Assembly (NCBI GenBank): GCA_954871525.1
Contig: OX940863.1
Coordinates: 39,542,501 to 39,606,500, forward strand
Reading direction: 5' to 3'
DNA: 64,000 nucleotides
Source: Parietaria judaica
Taxonomy: Eukaryota; Streptophyta; Magnoliopsida; Rosales; Urticaceae
The notes beneath the pieces are model-generated. The model saw only the letters and a list, made by a program, of their open reading frames with translations, made no database searches and was not told the DNA's origin. Numbering within the stretch: the first letter of the stretch is position 1; each line of letters begins with the position of its first letter. Shown piece by piece: positions 12,504 through 25,919 of the stretch. Made by a program: the position numbers and the translations under genes.

Positions 12504-13246
12504 TTTGTGGGAATTAGAACAAAAATAATTTGGACATATGTTGGAATGTTTTTGTGGTATTGCAAGAAGGGAGAGGCTTGCTATATTTATACAAGTTTTT
12601 GGAAGTTGGACTACAAGTTGTGATTGGTCGAAGACTAGTCATCACACGACTAAAAGCTACAAGAATTTCAGTTACAAATCTTTTTTTTTTAAATAAATAA
12701 GCAATAACAAGATTCATAAGAAAAAACCTTGAGAAGGAAATAAATGATTTATATGGACTCAAATGTTTGTGTACCGTATTACTGTGAAACTAAGCTTTGA
12801 TTTAGTCCTTGGTCAAGCGTGAAGTAGATTTGTATTAGCTTTTAACTAGTCTGTTGATTTTATTCCAAGTCAATGTTGTTAGTCTAAGAGCAATTCTTGA
12901 TGTTAATTACTTACAGCGTGATTTAATTGCTTTCTAGCATTAGTAGGTGATTTAATTATATTTCTTAGTTCATGGTTTCTTATCAATTTTTATGATCGAG
13001 ACCTTTCACTGTCGTTTTTAAAAGGTTAAAGGATCTTCAATGTTAGTGTTCCGGACAATCGCATTGATTTCTGGTCGTAGCGTTCAATTTGTATTTTGAT
13101 CAACTTCGCACTCTGTTTGAGGACCCTAGTTTCTTGATCGGGAACTCAGGTTTATTCACTCTGATTTTCAACAGTCAGTTTTGATCGAACGATGACCTTA
13201 TCATCCAACAAAGTCTCGAGTATAACTTTATTTCGAGGTTAGAAGT
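12504..13246. other. Intergenic DNA upstream of the small broken gene
   Basis: Includes the presumed promoter side of the minus-strand gene (a minus-strand TATAAATA lies near 12583-12590). The rest is AT-rich with no coding signal or bounded repeat that I can define. Confidence 0.4.
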
Positions 13247-14060
13247 TGTTATGCGTATTTTACGGAACATGTAAATTTTGGCCTCAGTGACGAAAGTCAA
13301 AGCCCACTAACAATGTCAAAGACAAAAGATGTTTGACAAAAGCCCAAGACCCAATGCAATTGGTGAGGCCCGAAGCCCTGAAGACCAAGGAGAGAAAGCC
13401 CTTAATCGAAAAGGCACCTCTTAGCGAGGTCTCCCCGACGAGCCTTCTAGCAAGGTCCCCCAATGAGCCTCCTTGCGAGGTCCCCTGACGAGCCACCTCG
13501 CCCTGACGAGCCCCCTCGCCCTGGCAAGCCACCTTGCCATCAACATTGATGAAGGAATAACTCATAATAGTTACACACGACGAGGAGATCCGAGCTTACG
13601 ATAAACATTGGGAAGTCCTATATTCCCTTGGCGTGATCATACAAGCTAGCGGACACCAAGAAGACACTACAGGCGAGCTATGGAGCACTGACGAGTCCCT
13701 CGCCACGACAAGGAGCCACGACAAGCTCTATCTGGCAAGGCTATATGTGAATTTTTCCCTTGTCACCAAGGAAGGAGATTTTCCATTAATTTTCCTGATT
13801 CAGGGAGAAGTGGTTACCTCATTTATCTATAAATAGGACCATTCTCCTCCTCATTTCAATACATACTCTCACAGCTTCGTCCAGAGCTTCTCTTTCTTAT
13901 TTCTCTCTCTACAATTTCGCCTTCTCCCTTGGGTCCTCCGGCCCAGCCTCGCCATCCTCGGAGCTCGCTGGGAAAGGTCAGAATAGAGCACGGAAGTCCC
14001 TTGACACCCAATGTCTAAAATTAAACGATAAGTTACAATAGCTTCAACTGGAATTTTGAC
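13247..14060 (+). repeat. Gypsy-type LTR fragment, plus orientation
   Basis: Begins TGTTATGCGTATTTTACGG and shares with 7445 the segments GTAAATTTTGG and AAAGTCAAAGCCCACTA, then a TATA box CTATAAATAGGACC (13828-13841) followed by CT-rich DNA. A run of imperfect GAGGTCCCC-GACGAGCC units occupies about 13420-13540. The right boundary is not clear, and no matching partner LTR is visible in the window. Confidence 0.5.
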
Positions 14061-14099
14061 TCTGTTTCCCATCAGATAAATTTCTCATTTTCGTTTATG

Positions 14100-14345
14100 G
14101 TTTGGGTCAAAAGGTATGCCTGCACGTATTTGAAACATGTGTGGTAGCACCAGAATTAATCAACCAAGTATTTTAAGGAACTTCAGCTAAATTTGATTCA
14201 AACATACTGAAACATAATGTTTACCTTTTCTTTCAAACCATGCCTTACGTTTCAGGCAATCTTTCTGAAAGTGTCCAGTATTTTAGCAAAACCGGCACGT
14301 TTCGTTGCTTGATTCCTTCTCGTTGATTTGAGCAAGATGACTGAT
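14100..14345 (-). pseudogene. Ty1/copia gag zinc-knuckle remnant
   Basis: Minus-strand translation around 14239-14310 gives a CCHC knuckle pattern, C-R-F-C with an in-frame stop immediately after, then N-T-G-H-F-Q-K-D-C-L-K-R-K-A-W-F-E. This is the gag nucleocapsid to pre-integrase junction of Ty1/copia elements. The stop and the lack of open frame on either side show that it is a dead fragment. Confidence 0.6.
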
Positions 14346-14371
14346 TTAGTTCTTATACTGCATGTAAGCAT

Positions 14372-14746
14372 TAATGATAAAGCATAAAACTATATGTTGT
14401 AGATAAATATTTTTTCTTTCCAATGGTAGTTTATTTATTAATTTTGGAGAAAAAATGAGTGAGTTATGCCAAAAATATGAAAGATGTGATATGAAAACAT
14501 CTTTCGTATTTTTGGCAAAACTTACTATTTTTTTGTCCAAAATTTATAAATAAACTACCGTTGGAAAGATAAAAGATTTATCTACAACATTTATATATAT
14601 ATATAATATATATATATAGGTCAAGTGACGGAAAACACGAAAAAATCTAACGGAATCAAGTTTGAGTACATTAGCCGTCGAAAATAAACATTGGGTACAT
14701 AATCCGCAGCCGATCAAACATTGGGTACATTAGCAGCAGTTTACCC
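14372..14746. mobile_element. Truncated copy of the palindromic Mutator-like MITE family
   Basis: Matches the core and one arm of the 23924-24914 element. The core forms an inverted repeat (tatgaaagatgtgatatgaa, then aaaacatctttcgtattttt). The right arm ends with ...AAACATTGGGTACATTAGC and GCAGTTTACCC at 14746. A TA-rich microsatellite (about 14590-14620) is inserted in the right arm, and the left outer arm is missing. The base run after the end (ttttaaaat) resembles the ttttaaaaa target of the full-length copy. Confidence 0.7.
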
Positions 14747-14780
14747 TTTTAAAATAGAAGATAAAAATAAAAAAAATAAA

Positions 14781-14951
14781 AGGGAAAATTATGGCAAAAA
14801 TACCCAATATTTGGTCAACGTGTCTCCCGTGTACTCAACCTTTAAAACTGGCGGCAAAAATACCCAACGTGCATTGATCGTGACTTTGGCATGAAAATGT
14901 TAATTTTTCCGTTAACATCCGCCGTGTGGCCATTAACGACAAAAATACCCA
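14781..14951. mobile_element. One arm of a second Mutator-like MITE family
   Basis: Contains GGCAAAAATACCCAA...TTTGGTCAA...GTGTACTCAA...GGCGGCAAAAATACCCAA, matching an arm of the 20316-20786 element. Only one arm is recognisable, so this is a truncated copy. Confidence 0.55.
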
Positions 14952-15768
14952 AACTTTTTTTTTAAAAAATTAATTTTTAATTTTTTTAATTTATATTTTT
15001 TTTCGTTACTTGATTAGTGATAATTACTTGAATTCCAAATACATGGAATAACACAAAAGGATTGATTTCTTAATGTGCTTGTATAAGCTACATTTGCTAA
15101 TAAAAATCTTATTATTATGATAAATTTTAAACATAGCATAACACAAAAGTCGATCATGATATCAATTATCAATCGTATGTTAATTTGCTTGGAGAAGCTA
15201 ATTTGCCGACTAAACCTAATCATGAATAAAACAACTACATAGTTAATTTAAGGTTGACAGTCAAACTTTAAACAAAAACCTAATCATATTATTTTTGTTA
15301 CATTTGACTATCTAAATATATAGCATGACATCTCAAAGAAATATTATATAATATGTATATATATATATATGTAAAACTCTTAGCGCATATATTCTCAAGT
15401 TATGACCATTACTTATATTTTTATGTCTTTTTTTTTGTTGGAACATGTCTTATTTTGTTTTCGATGATACTTTTAGAGACGTTAATTAGCCGCGTTAATG
15501 TCTTCACATTGCTTCAAATTCTAAGTATGAACCGAATTAACATCTTCAACATTACCCTTTTCATTGGAAATTGACCGTTTTAGATCGAATTAGTAACAAT
15601 CAATTAATGTCTCCGTATTGAAGAAAAAAATGGCTTAAAAATATATGCCGATAAAAAAATATTATCGGTAATCAATAGGGCTTGATTAGTAATAATTGGC
15701 TAAAAGACCTCCCTTGAGATCCCATTAAAATCCATACCCTTAAATACTCATGCTAAGAAACATGAATA
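14952..15768. other. AT-rich intergenic DNA
   Basis: Very AT-rich with poly-T and poly-A tracts and short TA microsatellites (for example 15354-15370). No gene, RNA or bounded element is visible. Confidence 0.5.
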
Positions 15769-17823
15769 GTGCCAAAGGAAGCTATGAAACACAATGAAAA
15801 CCCACTTAAGGTCATGTTCAAAGCTCGATCAAAGCTCGATCCTAGAGCTGTCAAGTGCAACTTCTTGGGTTATTCGTTGCATCAAAAAGCATATCGATGT
15901 TATTGCCCATCTACTCGCACTACTTATAACTCAATGGATGTTACTTTTTTTGAGGGTGACTCATTCTTCCCCAAATCCGACATTCAGGGAGAGAATTCGT
16001 GGGAATCTCAAATTTGGGAAATCAATCAAGGTTCCCAATTCATCCCATCATCGTCACCTCAACTTCTGATCGATATCTCTATTCATCCTAACCCAAATCC
16101 ACCTCAAATCATCGATATTATCCCAGAGTCACCTCCTATTTCACCTCGTTCTGTTCAACAAGTAGATGGCCCCATGCATCTTCAACTCGACCAAGAACCA
16201 GATCCGGCACCTACTACCTCGACTAATCCATCAGGTACGGAAATTCTTCAACCCGTGGTCGATGATTCAGATCTCCCTATTGCTCTCCGGAAAGGCATTC
16301 GTAAGAAACCGGTTCATGGGAATACCGAATATCCCATTGAACGTTATGTTGCCTACAACAAGTTGCATCCGAAATATAGAGCTTTCATCACTAACCTTGA
16401 TAGTACCAAGGTCCCTAGCTCTATTCATGAAGCTCTTCAGGTTCCTTCCTATAAACATTCTGTAGAAGAAGAAATCCGAGCATTGGATAGCAACAGAACA
16501 TGGAGTCTCACTGAATAGCCACGCGGAAAATGCCTTGTCGAGTGTAAATGGGTCTTCACTGTCAAGTACAAGTCCGATGGGAGTATTGAGAGATTTAAAG
16601 CTAGACTTGTCGCAAAGGGCTTCACTCAAACTGAAGGAATCGACTTTCAAGATACGTTTGCTCCAGTGGCTAAACTAAACACGGTACGAGTACTTCTTTC
16701 TCTTGCCGTAAATATGGATTGGCCACTATTTCAACTTGATGTCAAAAACTCATTCCTCAATGGCGACCTAGAAGTAGAAGTCTACATGAATATACCTTCA
16801 GGACTAGAAAAAGATTCCAATCATCACCTAGTCTGCAAACTGAAAATGTCGTTGTACGGCTTAAAACAGTCTCCTCGTGCTTGGTTTGAGAAATTCACCA
16901 AGGCCGTTACTTCTAACGGATTCCTCCAATGTCAAGCCAATCATACTTTTTTCGTCAAACGGAACAACAATGGAAAGATTGCAATTCTCATTGTGTACGT
17001 TGACGACATCATCATGACCGGTGATGACTCGGAGGAAATCACAAAACTAAAGCAAGTACTCGCAACCAAATTCGAGATTAAAGATCTCGGAACTTTGAGA
17101 TACTTCTTGGGCATGGAAGTAGCAAGATCAGACGAAGGCATTGCTATCTCCCAAAGGAAGTATGTACTTGACTTACTTCAAGAAACCGGTCTTCTTGGTT
17201 GCAAGCCGGTTGACACTCCGATAAATCCGAACAAGAAGTTCTCCCATTCTGTCGAAAGCACCCCTATCGACAAAGGGAGATATCAGAGACTTGTCGGTAA
17301 ACTCATCTATCTCTCACACACACGTCCGGACATTGCCTACTCTGTCAGTATTGTAAGTCAACACATGAACAATCCAAACGAGGACCATATGGAAGCCGTG
17401 AACCGAATCTTGAGGTATCTAAAGTCTACCCCCGATCATGGCTTATTGTTCAAGAAATCAGAGAACCGTGAGGTCAAGATCTTCACCGACGCTAGTTGGG
17501 CTGGAGAAGCCACTGATCGAAGATCAACCTCGGGTTATTGTTCATATGTATGGGAAAGCAAGAAGCAATCGGTTGTTTCCCGTAGTAGCGCAGAGTCCGA
17601 GCACCGTGCTCATGCATTAGGCATATGCGAGGGAATGTGGATGCAGAGGCTCTTGAAGGAGCTAAGGATGGATCAACTAAGGGCTAGCAAGATGTTCAGT
17701 CATATTCAATCCGCAATCAGAATCGCTAAGAATCCAGTTCACCACGACCGAACAAAGCACATTGAAATTGATAGACACTTTATTTCGGAGAAGGTCAATG
17801 GAGGCATCGTCGACTTGGGCTAA
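15769..17823 (+). pseudogene. Ty1/copia pol remnant (integrase C-terminus, RT, RNase H)
   Basis: The first part (15769-16518) is the C-terminal integrase region (KCNFLGYSLHQKAYRCY) and Pro/Ser-rich linker, and ends at an in-frame TAG (16516-16518). The same frame resumes as reverse transcriptase: VECKWVFTVKYKSDG, FQLDVKNSFLNGDLE, LYGLKQSPRAWFEKF, and the catalytic YVDD at about 16996-17007. RNase H follows (FTDASWAGEATDRRSTSG, then SSAESEHRA). Another in-frame stop (TAA 17821-17823) cuts it before the usual end. The 5' LTR, gag, protease and integrase core are missing. The order is Ty1/copia, Tork-like to my eye. It is inactive because of the stops and 5' truncation. Confidence 0.9.
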
Positions 17824-17939
17824 ATTCAGTCCAAACTTTAGATTGCGGATATCCTCACCAAGGCTCTACCTCGGTGTTCTTTTGATGATGTGAGTTTCAA
17901 GCTTGGGTTGTATAACGTAACTACCTATCTTGAGGGGAA

Positions 17940-18045
17940 TGTAGAATAATGTATAGTTGCTCTAGTTTAATCCTTGTGGTACTTTTGTCACAACTTACTT
18001 TCTTGTAATTAGGATTGTAAATACCTTTTACCAAATCCATTTTTA
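17940..18045 (+). repeat. Start of the copia 3' LTR, truncated
   Basis: After the pol remnant a purine-rich cttgaggggaa (about 17929-17939) is followed by TGTAGAATAATGTATAGTTG, the expected polypurine tract and LTR start. LTR-like sequence continues for about 100 bp and is then replaced by SRP54-derived fragments, so the LTR is cut off. Confidence 0.5.
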
Positions 18046-18325
<280 letters not shown>

Positions 18326-18959
18326 GTTGAATCTTCTTCTTCTTCTTCAAGTGAATCTCGATTTCTCTCGCATTCAGTTCCCCCATTTTCCAAAACCCTA
18401 GCGTTTGAATCGAATCGGAAAGTCTTCAACTCATTCGGTGGTGTTGATCGATCGAAGCAGCAAAGATGGTGTTAGCACAATTAGGCGGGAGCATCTCCCG
18501 TGCTCTTCAGCAGATGAGCAACGCGACGATCATCGACGAGAAGGTCATGAACGAGTGCCTCAACGAGATCACTCGCGCTCTTCTCCAGTTCAAGCTCGTC
18601 AGATACATGCAGGCCAACATCAAGAGGATCGTCAATCTCGACGACCTCGCTGCTGGTCACAACAAGCGCAGGATCATCCAGCAAGGAATTCTCCTGTTTC
18701 CTTTGATGTTTGTTTGGAATTTCATTTTTTTCGAATTGCTTGTTGTGATGCAGTAACGAAAGATTGCGTCTCTCGTGTAATTAGGCTATATCCAATGAGC
18801 TCTGCAAAATGCTGGACCCGGGGAAGCCGTCTTTCACTCCGAAGAAGGCGAAACCGAGCGTCGTCATGTTTGTTGGTCTCCAAGGTATGTGATATAGCCC
18901 TTGAGGATCAGCTTCGTTTATAGGCTCAAGTGTCATTACGGGTTTAATCAAGCCAATAG

Positions 18960-19256
18960 TGTTAGATGTCGTTTAGATTTTAGGGGGTTAATCGAGTCGA
19001 TATTGTAAGCGTCGTTTAGAGTGTTAATCGAGTCATTAGGTTGTAATCTCGTGCTCTATATAAAAGAGCCTTAGACTTAGTCTCTCAAGAGGAGAGATCA
19101 AGTTTTGTGAACGTTGGCGAAAAGTGTTTATCGTGTTTAATTTGTGTTCGTGTGTTCATCGTGCTCTTGATTCTGAGATTATCGATCTTGGCTCGTAACA
19201 GTATGTTGTGTTCATCGTGCTCTTGATTCTGAGATTATCGATCTTGGCTCGTAACA
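18960..19256 (+). repeat. Small LTR-like insertion in SRP54 intron 2
   Basis: The block starts TGTTAGATGTCGTTTAG, has a TATA motif CTATATAAAAGAGCC at 19055-19069, and ends ATCGATCTTGGCTCGTAACA. A 56 bp unit containing that end is duplicated in tandem (about 19151-19262). The 48132-48497 insertion has the same plan: TGTTGG start, CTATTTAAGAGAGC, TTGTGAGTGTTGGC, ATCGATCTT...CGTATCA. I find no clear target-site duplication. Confidence 0.55.
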
Positions 19257-19410
19257 GTATGTTGGGTTGGGTGTTACCAGATTACTCATTTGTTTGGATA
19301 AATTGAGAGTTTTGATGTGCATTGCTTTACGTAGTGTGAGTACTGTGTAGATTGTAGTAGATACCATTTGGGTGTTCGTATCTTGATTGGTTCGATGTTA
19401 CTTTGTGTAA

Positions 19411-19584
<174 letters not shown>

Positions 19585-19619
19585 TAGATATGTTAATCTC
19601 CATGTCTCCCAGGTTTTGA

Positions 19620-19862
<243 letters not shown>

Positions 19863-19874
19863 TGACCTAATTGA

Positions 19875-21347
<1,473 letters not shown>

Positions 21348-22174
21348 TCCCTAGGTTTGTCTCTTGCTCAATATAGGCACCTTTATTAGTAACTTTTCAC
21401 GACTTAGACATAATAGGATTAATGTTACCTTGTGATGCAAGGTATGGGAGACTGGTCCGGATTCATGGACAAGATTCAGGAAGTTGTTCCAATGGATCAG
21501 CAGCCTGAGCTTCTTCAAAAGCTTTCGGAAGGGACCTTCACATTAAGGATTATGTACGAGCAGTTCCAAAACATTCTTAAAATGGGCCCGATAGGCCAGG
21601 TTAGAGCGTTGACCTTATTTACTTTGCTCGCTCATTCACGTAAACTCAAGAAACGAATAAAGAATAAAAGAAGCCCGTTTTTTGTTTCTGCTCTAGGTCT
21701 TTTCAATGCTTCCGGGATTCAGCTCCGAGCTAATGCCACAAGGGCGCGAAAAGGAAAGCCAAGCGAAGATCAAACGCTACATGACGATGATGGATTCGAT
21801 GACAAACAAAGGCATATGGAACTTCCTTTCATTTGATTTTGGTCTCGTTTCTTCATAGGCCAATTTCTAACCAGTTTCTAACTATTCTTTCGCTCTATGT
21901 TGCAGAATTGGACAGCACAAACCCGAAGCTGATGTGCGAGTCGCGCATGATGCGGGTGGCGAGGGGGTCGGGTCGCCACATCAACGAAGTGATGGAGATG
22001 CTCGAAGAGTACAAGCGGCTCGCGAAGATTTGGGGCAAAATGAAGGGCATGAAGATCCCGAAGAAGGGCGAGATGAGTGCTCTCTCGAGGAATATGAACG
22101 CGCAACACATGAGCAAAGTGCTTCCGCCTCAAATGCTGAAGCAGATCGGCGGATTGGGAGGGCTTCAGTCTTGA

Positions 22175-23036
22175 GCTGACATTCTTCACTCCGATGACAA
22201 CCACCTCCGCAAGCTCAGCTCCGAGCGCCGCCGCCGGTCCATCTCCGATCGCCGCTTTCTTCCGATCCGACGGGTCGTGTTCAGCCAGATCTGAAAATTT
22301 CCGATCTAAAATTTTCAGATTTTGCCATGTTTGGCTCATCGCACCAACCTGCGCCAACTTGTCAAGGACCAGAATCGCCCCTTCCTTTGCCGCTATCTGA
22401 GTGTTCCATCGTCTCCATCAGCAGACTCACCGTCTTTGCCGGTGGGTTGCTCCTTATCGCGACCCAAGCCTCCATGTGCTGCTCCCAATCGGCCGATCGT
22501 CGTGCATCAGCGAATCGAACACCGTTTGGCTTGAATGGAGCCGACTCGATCGACGCCTTTGGTGACGGAGCCGCATTCAAGATACTCCATTCCATTTCTT
22601 CGTGCGCAAAACCCAAACGAGGGCTGTTTGGTTGGCAAAGTCGAGCGACGAGTCGAGCTTCCATGTCGTGAAGCATATTTGCCATGAGAGCCACTCGGCG
22701 AGCCTCCGACGCCGTAATCTCGGAGACAATCGCCTTCTTCAAGCGTGAATCAAAATCCGCCGAACGCCTTGAGTCTTCGAATCTCAGAAGGGAGCCAGCT
22801 CACGAACCTCAATCGGTGCCTTGGGTGTGGAAGTCGAATTAGAGCTGTCGCCGCCCGTTTGGACGGTTGTGGAGCCTACACGAGGGCTGTTTGGCTGGCG
22901 CGATCGAGTGGCGATTCGAGCTTCCATATCGCGAAGCATCGTTGCCATGAGAGCCGCTTGGCGAGCTCCGGACGCTGCGATCGACTCCAGTTTCTCCACC
23001 TCGACTGATTCTTCCATCGTTCCTAGTTCTGATACC
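22175..23036 (-). pseudogene. Retrotransposon primer site and tandemly duplicated gag start
   Basis: On the minus strand GGTATCAGA (23028-23036) matches the core of the initiator-tRNA-Met primer-binding site of plant LTR elements. It is followed by ATG at 23017, opening MEESVEVEKLESIAASGARQ and then a segment with RDMEARIATRSRQPNSPR, a gag-like leader. A second diverged copy at 22362-22742 reads RVALMANMLHDMEARLVARL, then CQPNSPR. The two copies are about 340 bp apart and end alike (S-x-P-K-A-x-I-E). No further gag or pol follows before the SRP54 end. Plus-strand open frames here are antisense shadows. Confidence 0.55.
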
Positions 23037-23040
23037 CCTG

Positions 23041-23914
23041 TGAGCGAGCGGAGAAATGTCTCCCTTAAACCCTAATCCCAATTAGGGTTAGAGATTAATT
23101 CTGGAAGTTGATGTTTTCATTAATGAAATAGTCCACACACAAAAGGAAATAATCCAACTAGGGACGACAAGACCCCCCCAAGGAAGACTCGACCAAAACG
23201 ACATGACTTGCAACGACACACGACATTTACGGAAATCTAAATAACAAACTCAAAGCAATTAAAAGAAATCCGACTCTTAATTCTTCGTGATCCTAGCCAC
23301 TTTCCCCGCGATGCAACTTGCGGCGCTTCTTCGTTGATACGAGTTCATTTCAGTCGAACCCTTAGTTGTTTGTCTCGTTTTTGACCGATTTTTTATTGTT
23401 CTCCCATTCGCCGTCTCAGAACGCAGCCGTTGTAGTTATCTTTCTCTCCGATTTTATATTGTCCTCCTGTTGCATTATATTAAAGTTATTTATTTTTGTG
23501 AAAGTTACCCCGTTACTGGTTTCGACAATCTTTGTGAGCTTATCTCATATTATCTTTGTGACTTTATCTCACCCTTCACGTGACCACAACGTATTCTCAA
23601 AATTGCTTTAGTGAGGCCCTTTTAGAGTTCGTTAAGTAGCATAGGTAAATATGCGCGGGTATTCTGGAATATTAAAAAAAATTCTCAAAAGTCCATATCT
23701 CTCTAATTGAAAATGTTAAGGCGAGCTGAGATGTTAAGCGCCGCCGCTTACTCGGCTAAGACGAAAAGAGAGGCCTATAGCAGCAGGCAGAGCTGTCCCA
23801 CAAGTCACCGGAGCTCACTCGCGAAATGTGCACAACGCCGAGATGTGGCCGGGAGCAGCTATGAGCATCTCCTCTTTGGGAGAAAAGAGAGCTCTCCTAG
23901 AATGATTGTCATTA
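23041..23914. other. Probable 5' LTR remnant and spacer
   Basis: Directly behind the primer-binding site, so its first part is probably the 5' LTR of the minus-strand gag remnant (LTR end ...CTCGCTCACA on the minus strand). I cannot find the LTR's outer end. No host gene is visible, and short frames near 23366-23940 show no recognisable protein. Confidence 0.4.
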
Positions 23915-23923
23915 TTTTAAAAA

Positions 23924-24914
23924 GGGTAAACTGCGGCTAATGTACCCAATGTTTGATCTTCTGCGGATTATGTACCCAATGTTTATTTTCGGCGGCTAAT
24001 GTACCCAATGTTTGATCCGTTAGATATTTTCGCGTTTTCCGTCACTTGACTGTTAGAGAGTTATCCTCCTCTATATGTACACTTTTCGTATTTTTGACAT
24101 AACTCACTCATTTTTTGTCCAAATTTTATGCACGACCTATGGTTGGAAAGATAAGAGATAGATCTACAACTTTGGTGTTTTAAGTTTTGTAAAATCAGTT
24201 TTAGAAAAATACGAAATTTCAAATACAACGTAAAACTGGACATTCGTTTAATGCAAAATATTTGTTTCGAGCAAATTTTCATATACTTAATGACTTTTTA
24301 TGATAAAATGTAAAACTAAAAAGTTATAGATAAATTTTTTATCTTTCCAACGGGTGTTTATTTATAAATTTTGGACAAAAAATGAGTGAGTTATGCCAAA
24401 AATATGAAAGATGTGATGCGAAATAATCTTTCATATTTTTGGCATAACTCACTCATTTTTTGTCCAAAATTTATAAATAAATACCCGTTGGAAAGATAAA
24501 AAGTTTATCTACAACTTTTTAGTTTTACATTTCATCATAAGAAGTCATTAAGTATATTAAAATTTGCTCGAAATAAATATTTTGCATTAAACTAATGTCC
24601 AGTTTTACGTTGTATTTGAAATTTCGTATTTTTCTAAAACTTATTTTACAAAACTTAAAACACGAAAGTTGTAGATCTATCTCTTATCTTTCCAACCATA
24701 GGTTGTGCATAAAATTTGGACAAAAAATGAGTGAGTTATGTCAAAAATACGAAAAGTGTACATATAGAGGAGGATAACTCTCTAACGGTCAAGTGACGGA
24801 AAACACGAAAATATCTAACGGATCAAACATTGGGTACATTAGCCGCCGAAAATAAACATTGGGTACATAATCCGCAGAAGATCAAACATTGGGTACATTA
24901 GCCGCAGTTTACCC
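23924..24914. mobile_element. 991 bp palindromic Mutator-like MITE upstream of NdhS
   Basis: Begins GGGTAAACTGCGGCTAATGT and ends with its reverse complement (...GCCGCAGTTTACCC). It is flanked by a perfect 9 bp duplication ttttaaaaa (23915-23923 and 24915-24923). The inverted repeats do not stop at the ends: the two halves are complementary almost throughout, meeting at about 24419 with a loop of only about a dozen bases (gatgtgatgcgaaataatc). The outer 130 bp of each arm carries tandem AATGTACCCAATGTTTGAT units. Mirror-image open frames (for example 24061-24282 on minus and 24595-24777 on plus, both starting MSSFTLYLKF in part) are a consequence of the symmetry, not genes. No transposase is encoded. 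Confidence 0.93.
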
Positions 24915-25087
24915 TTTTAAAAAATACTCATTCTTAATAAGACAAAAATGTGCATAAGAGATCATAATTGCTTCGGTTGGATAAGACATCCAACAAGGAT
25001 TCTCGTGGCCACAATTTCATATGAAAAGGAAAGAGTGATAGAGGTCGATTTACCATTTCCTCTTCCCTCACCCCCACTCCAACATCC

Positions 25088-25777
25088 ATGGCTTCTTCCC
25101 ATCTAACCTTCTCAAGCTTTAACTCCCAGTTTCTTGGAACAAACCATCTCCCTATTCATACATCCAAACCAAACAACCGACCCCGCTCCTACCACGCCCT
25201 CCGAACATGCGCCAAGTTCAACCTCTTCGAGATCATGGGAGGCCGAGGGCTCCTAAACGGCGAGGCGGGTCTAAGTCAGGAGTTGAAGAAGATCGTCGTC
25301 AAAGAAGAATCGACATCCACCAATGAATCGCAAGAATCAGCTGAGAATCTCGACGGTCTCCCGGAAGAGGGCTTTGAGAAGGAGCTCTTGGGGCTGACCG
25401 GCGGGTTTCCCGGCGGCGAAAAAGGTTTGAGATCATTCATTGAGAAAAACCCGCCTCCGAAACCGAAATCGAAACCGACACCTTCAGCTAAGAATATGCA
25501 GGGTGTGAGCTCGGCGAAGCCAAAAGCGCCTGAATTGCCGTTGCTCTTGCCTGGTATGATAGCAATTGTGAGCAATCCCAACAGCCCGTATTACATGTAC
25601 ACTGGGATTGTTCAGAGGATCACCGACGGTAAGGCCGGGGTTTTGTTCGAAGGAGGAATCTGGGATAGGTTGATCACTTTCCGCCTCGAAGAGCTCCAGC
25701 GTAGAGCGAAAGGACCACCGGGGAAGAATCCCCGGTCAGCGATCCTCGAAGCTATGGTAAAAAAGGATGATCAATGA
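25088..25777 (+). CDS. ndhS: Chloroplast NDH complex subunit S (NdhS/CRR31)
   Basis: Single-exon gene for a 229-residue protein. NdhS sits on the stromal side of the chloroplast NADH dehydrogenase-like complex and forms the ferredoxin-docking site for cyclic electron flow around photosystem I. Residues 1 to about 41 are Ser/Arg-rich and suit a plastid transit peptide. FNLFEIMGGRGLLNGEAGL (45-63) and FEKELLGLTGGFPGGEKGLR (96-115) are family-conserved blocks, followed by a Pro/Lys linker. The SH3-like domain is about 153-206, with the WDRLITF segment (192-198); its Arg194 is the likely counterpart of the Arg reported to matter for ferredoxin binding in Arabidopsis. Length is slightly below the roughly 250 residues I recall there. 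The ATG follows a CT-rich leader; the 991 bp palindrome ends 173 bp upstream, so promoter space is short or includes the MITE. Confidence 0.95.
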   Translation: MASSHLTFSSFNSQFLGTNHLPIHTSKPNNRPRSYHALRTCAKFNLFEIMGGRGLLNGEAGLSQELKKIVVKEESTSTNESQESAENLDGLPEEGFEKELLGLTGGFPGGEKGLRSFIEKNPPPKPKSKPTPSAKNMQGVSSAKPKAPELPLLLPGMIAIVSNPNSPYYMYTGIVQRITDGKAGVLFEGGIWDRLITFRLEELQRRAKGPPGKNPRSAILEAMVKKDDQ

Positions 25778-25919
25778 ATGACCTACCTGTGTAACGCGTT
25801 TCATACTAGAAAATTGCAGGTAAAAAGTGTCGAACTTGTTATTATAATACGAACGTGGGAATAAATCGCATGGGTTTATAGTTGCAATCAATAAATCGCT
25901 CGTGTGAGTTGGGTAATCA

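Noticed and set aside
12142..12528. 128-residue plus-strand open frame with hydrophobic segments
   Set aside because: Exactly antisense to the minus-strand small gene, whose R-V-K-V-x-M-T-K motif is recognisable; the plus frame resembles nothing.
15769..18045. Possible full-length copia element
   Set aside because: No 5' LTR, gag, protease or integrase core; in-frame stops and a truncated 3' LTR.
22327..22671. Plus-strand frame of 114 residues after SRP54
   Set aside because: Antisense to the duplicated gag start; no conserved motif.
24061..24777. Two look-alike frames (minus 24061-24282 and plus 24595-24777)
   Set aside because: They are the same sequence seen twice because the element is a palindrome; not a gene pair.
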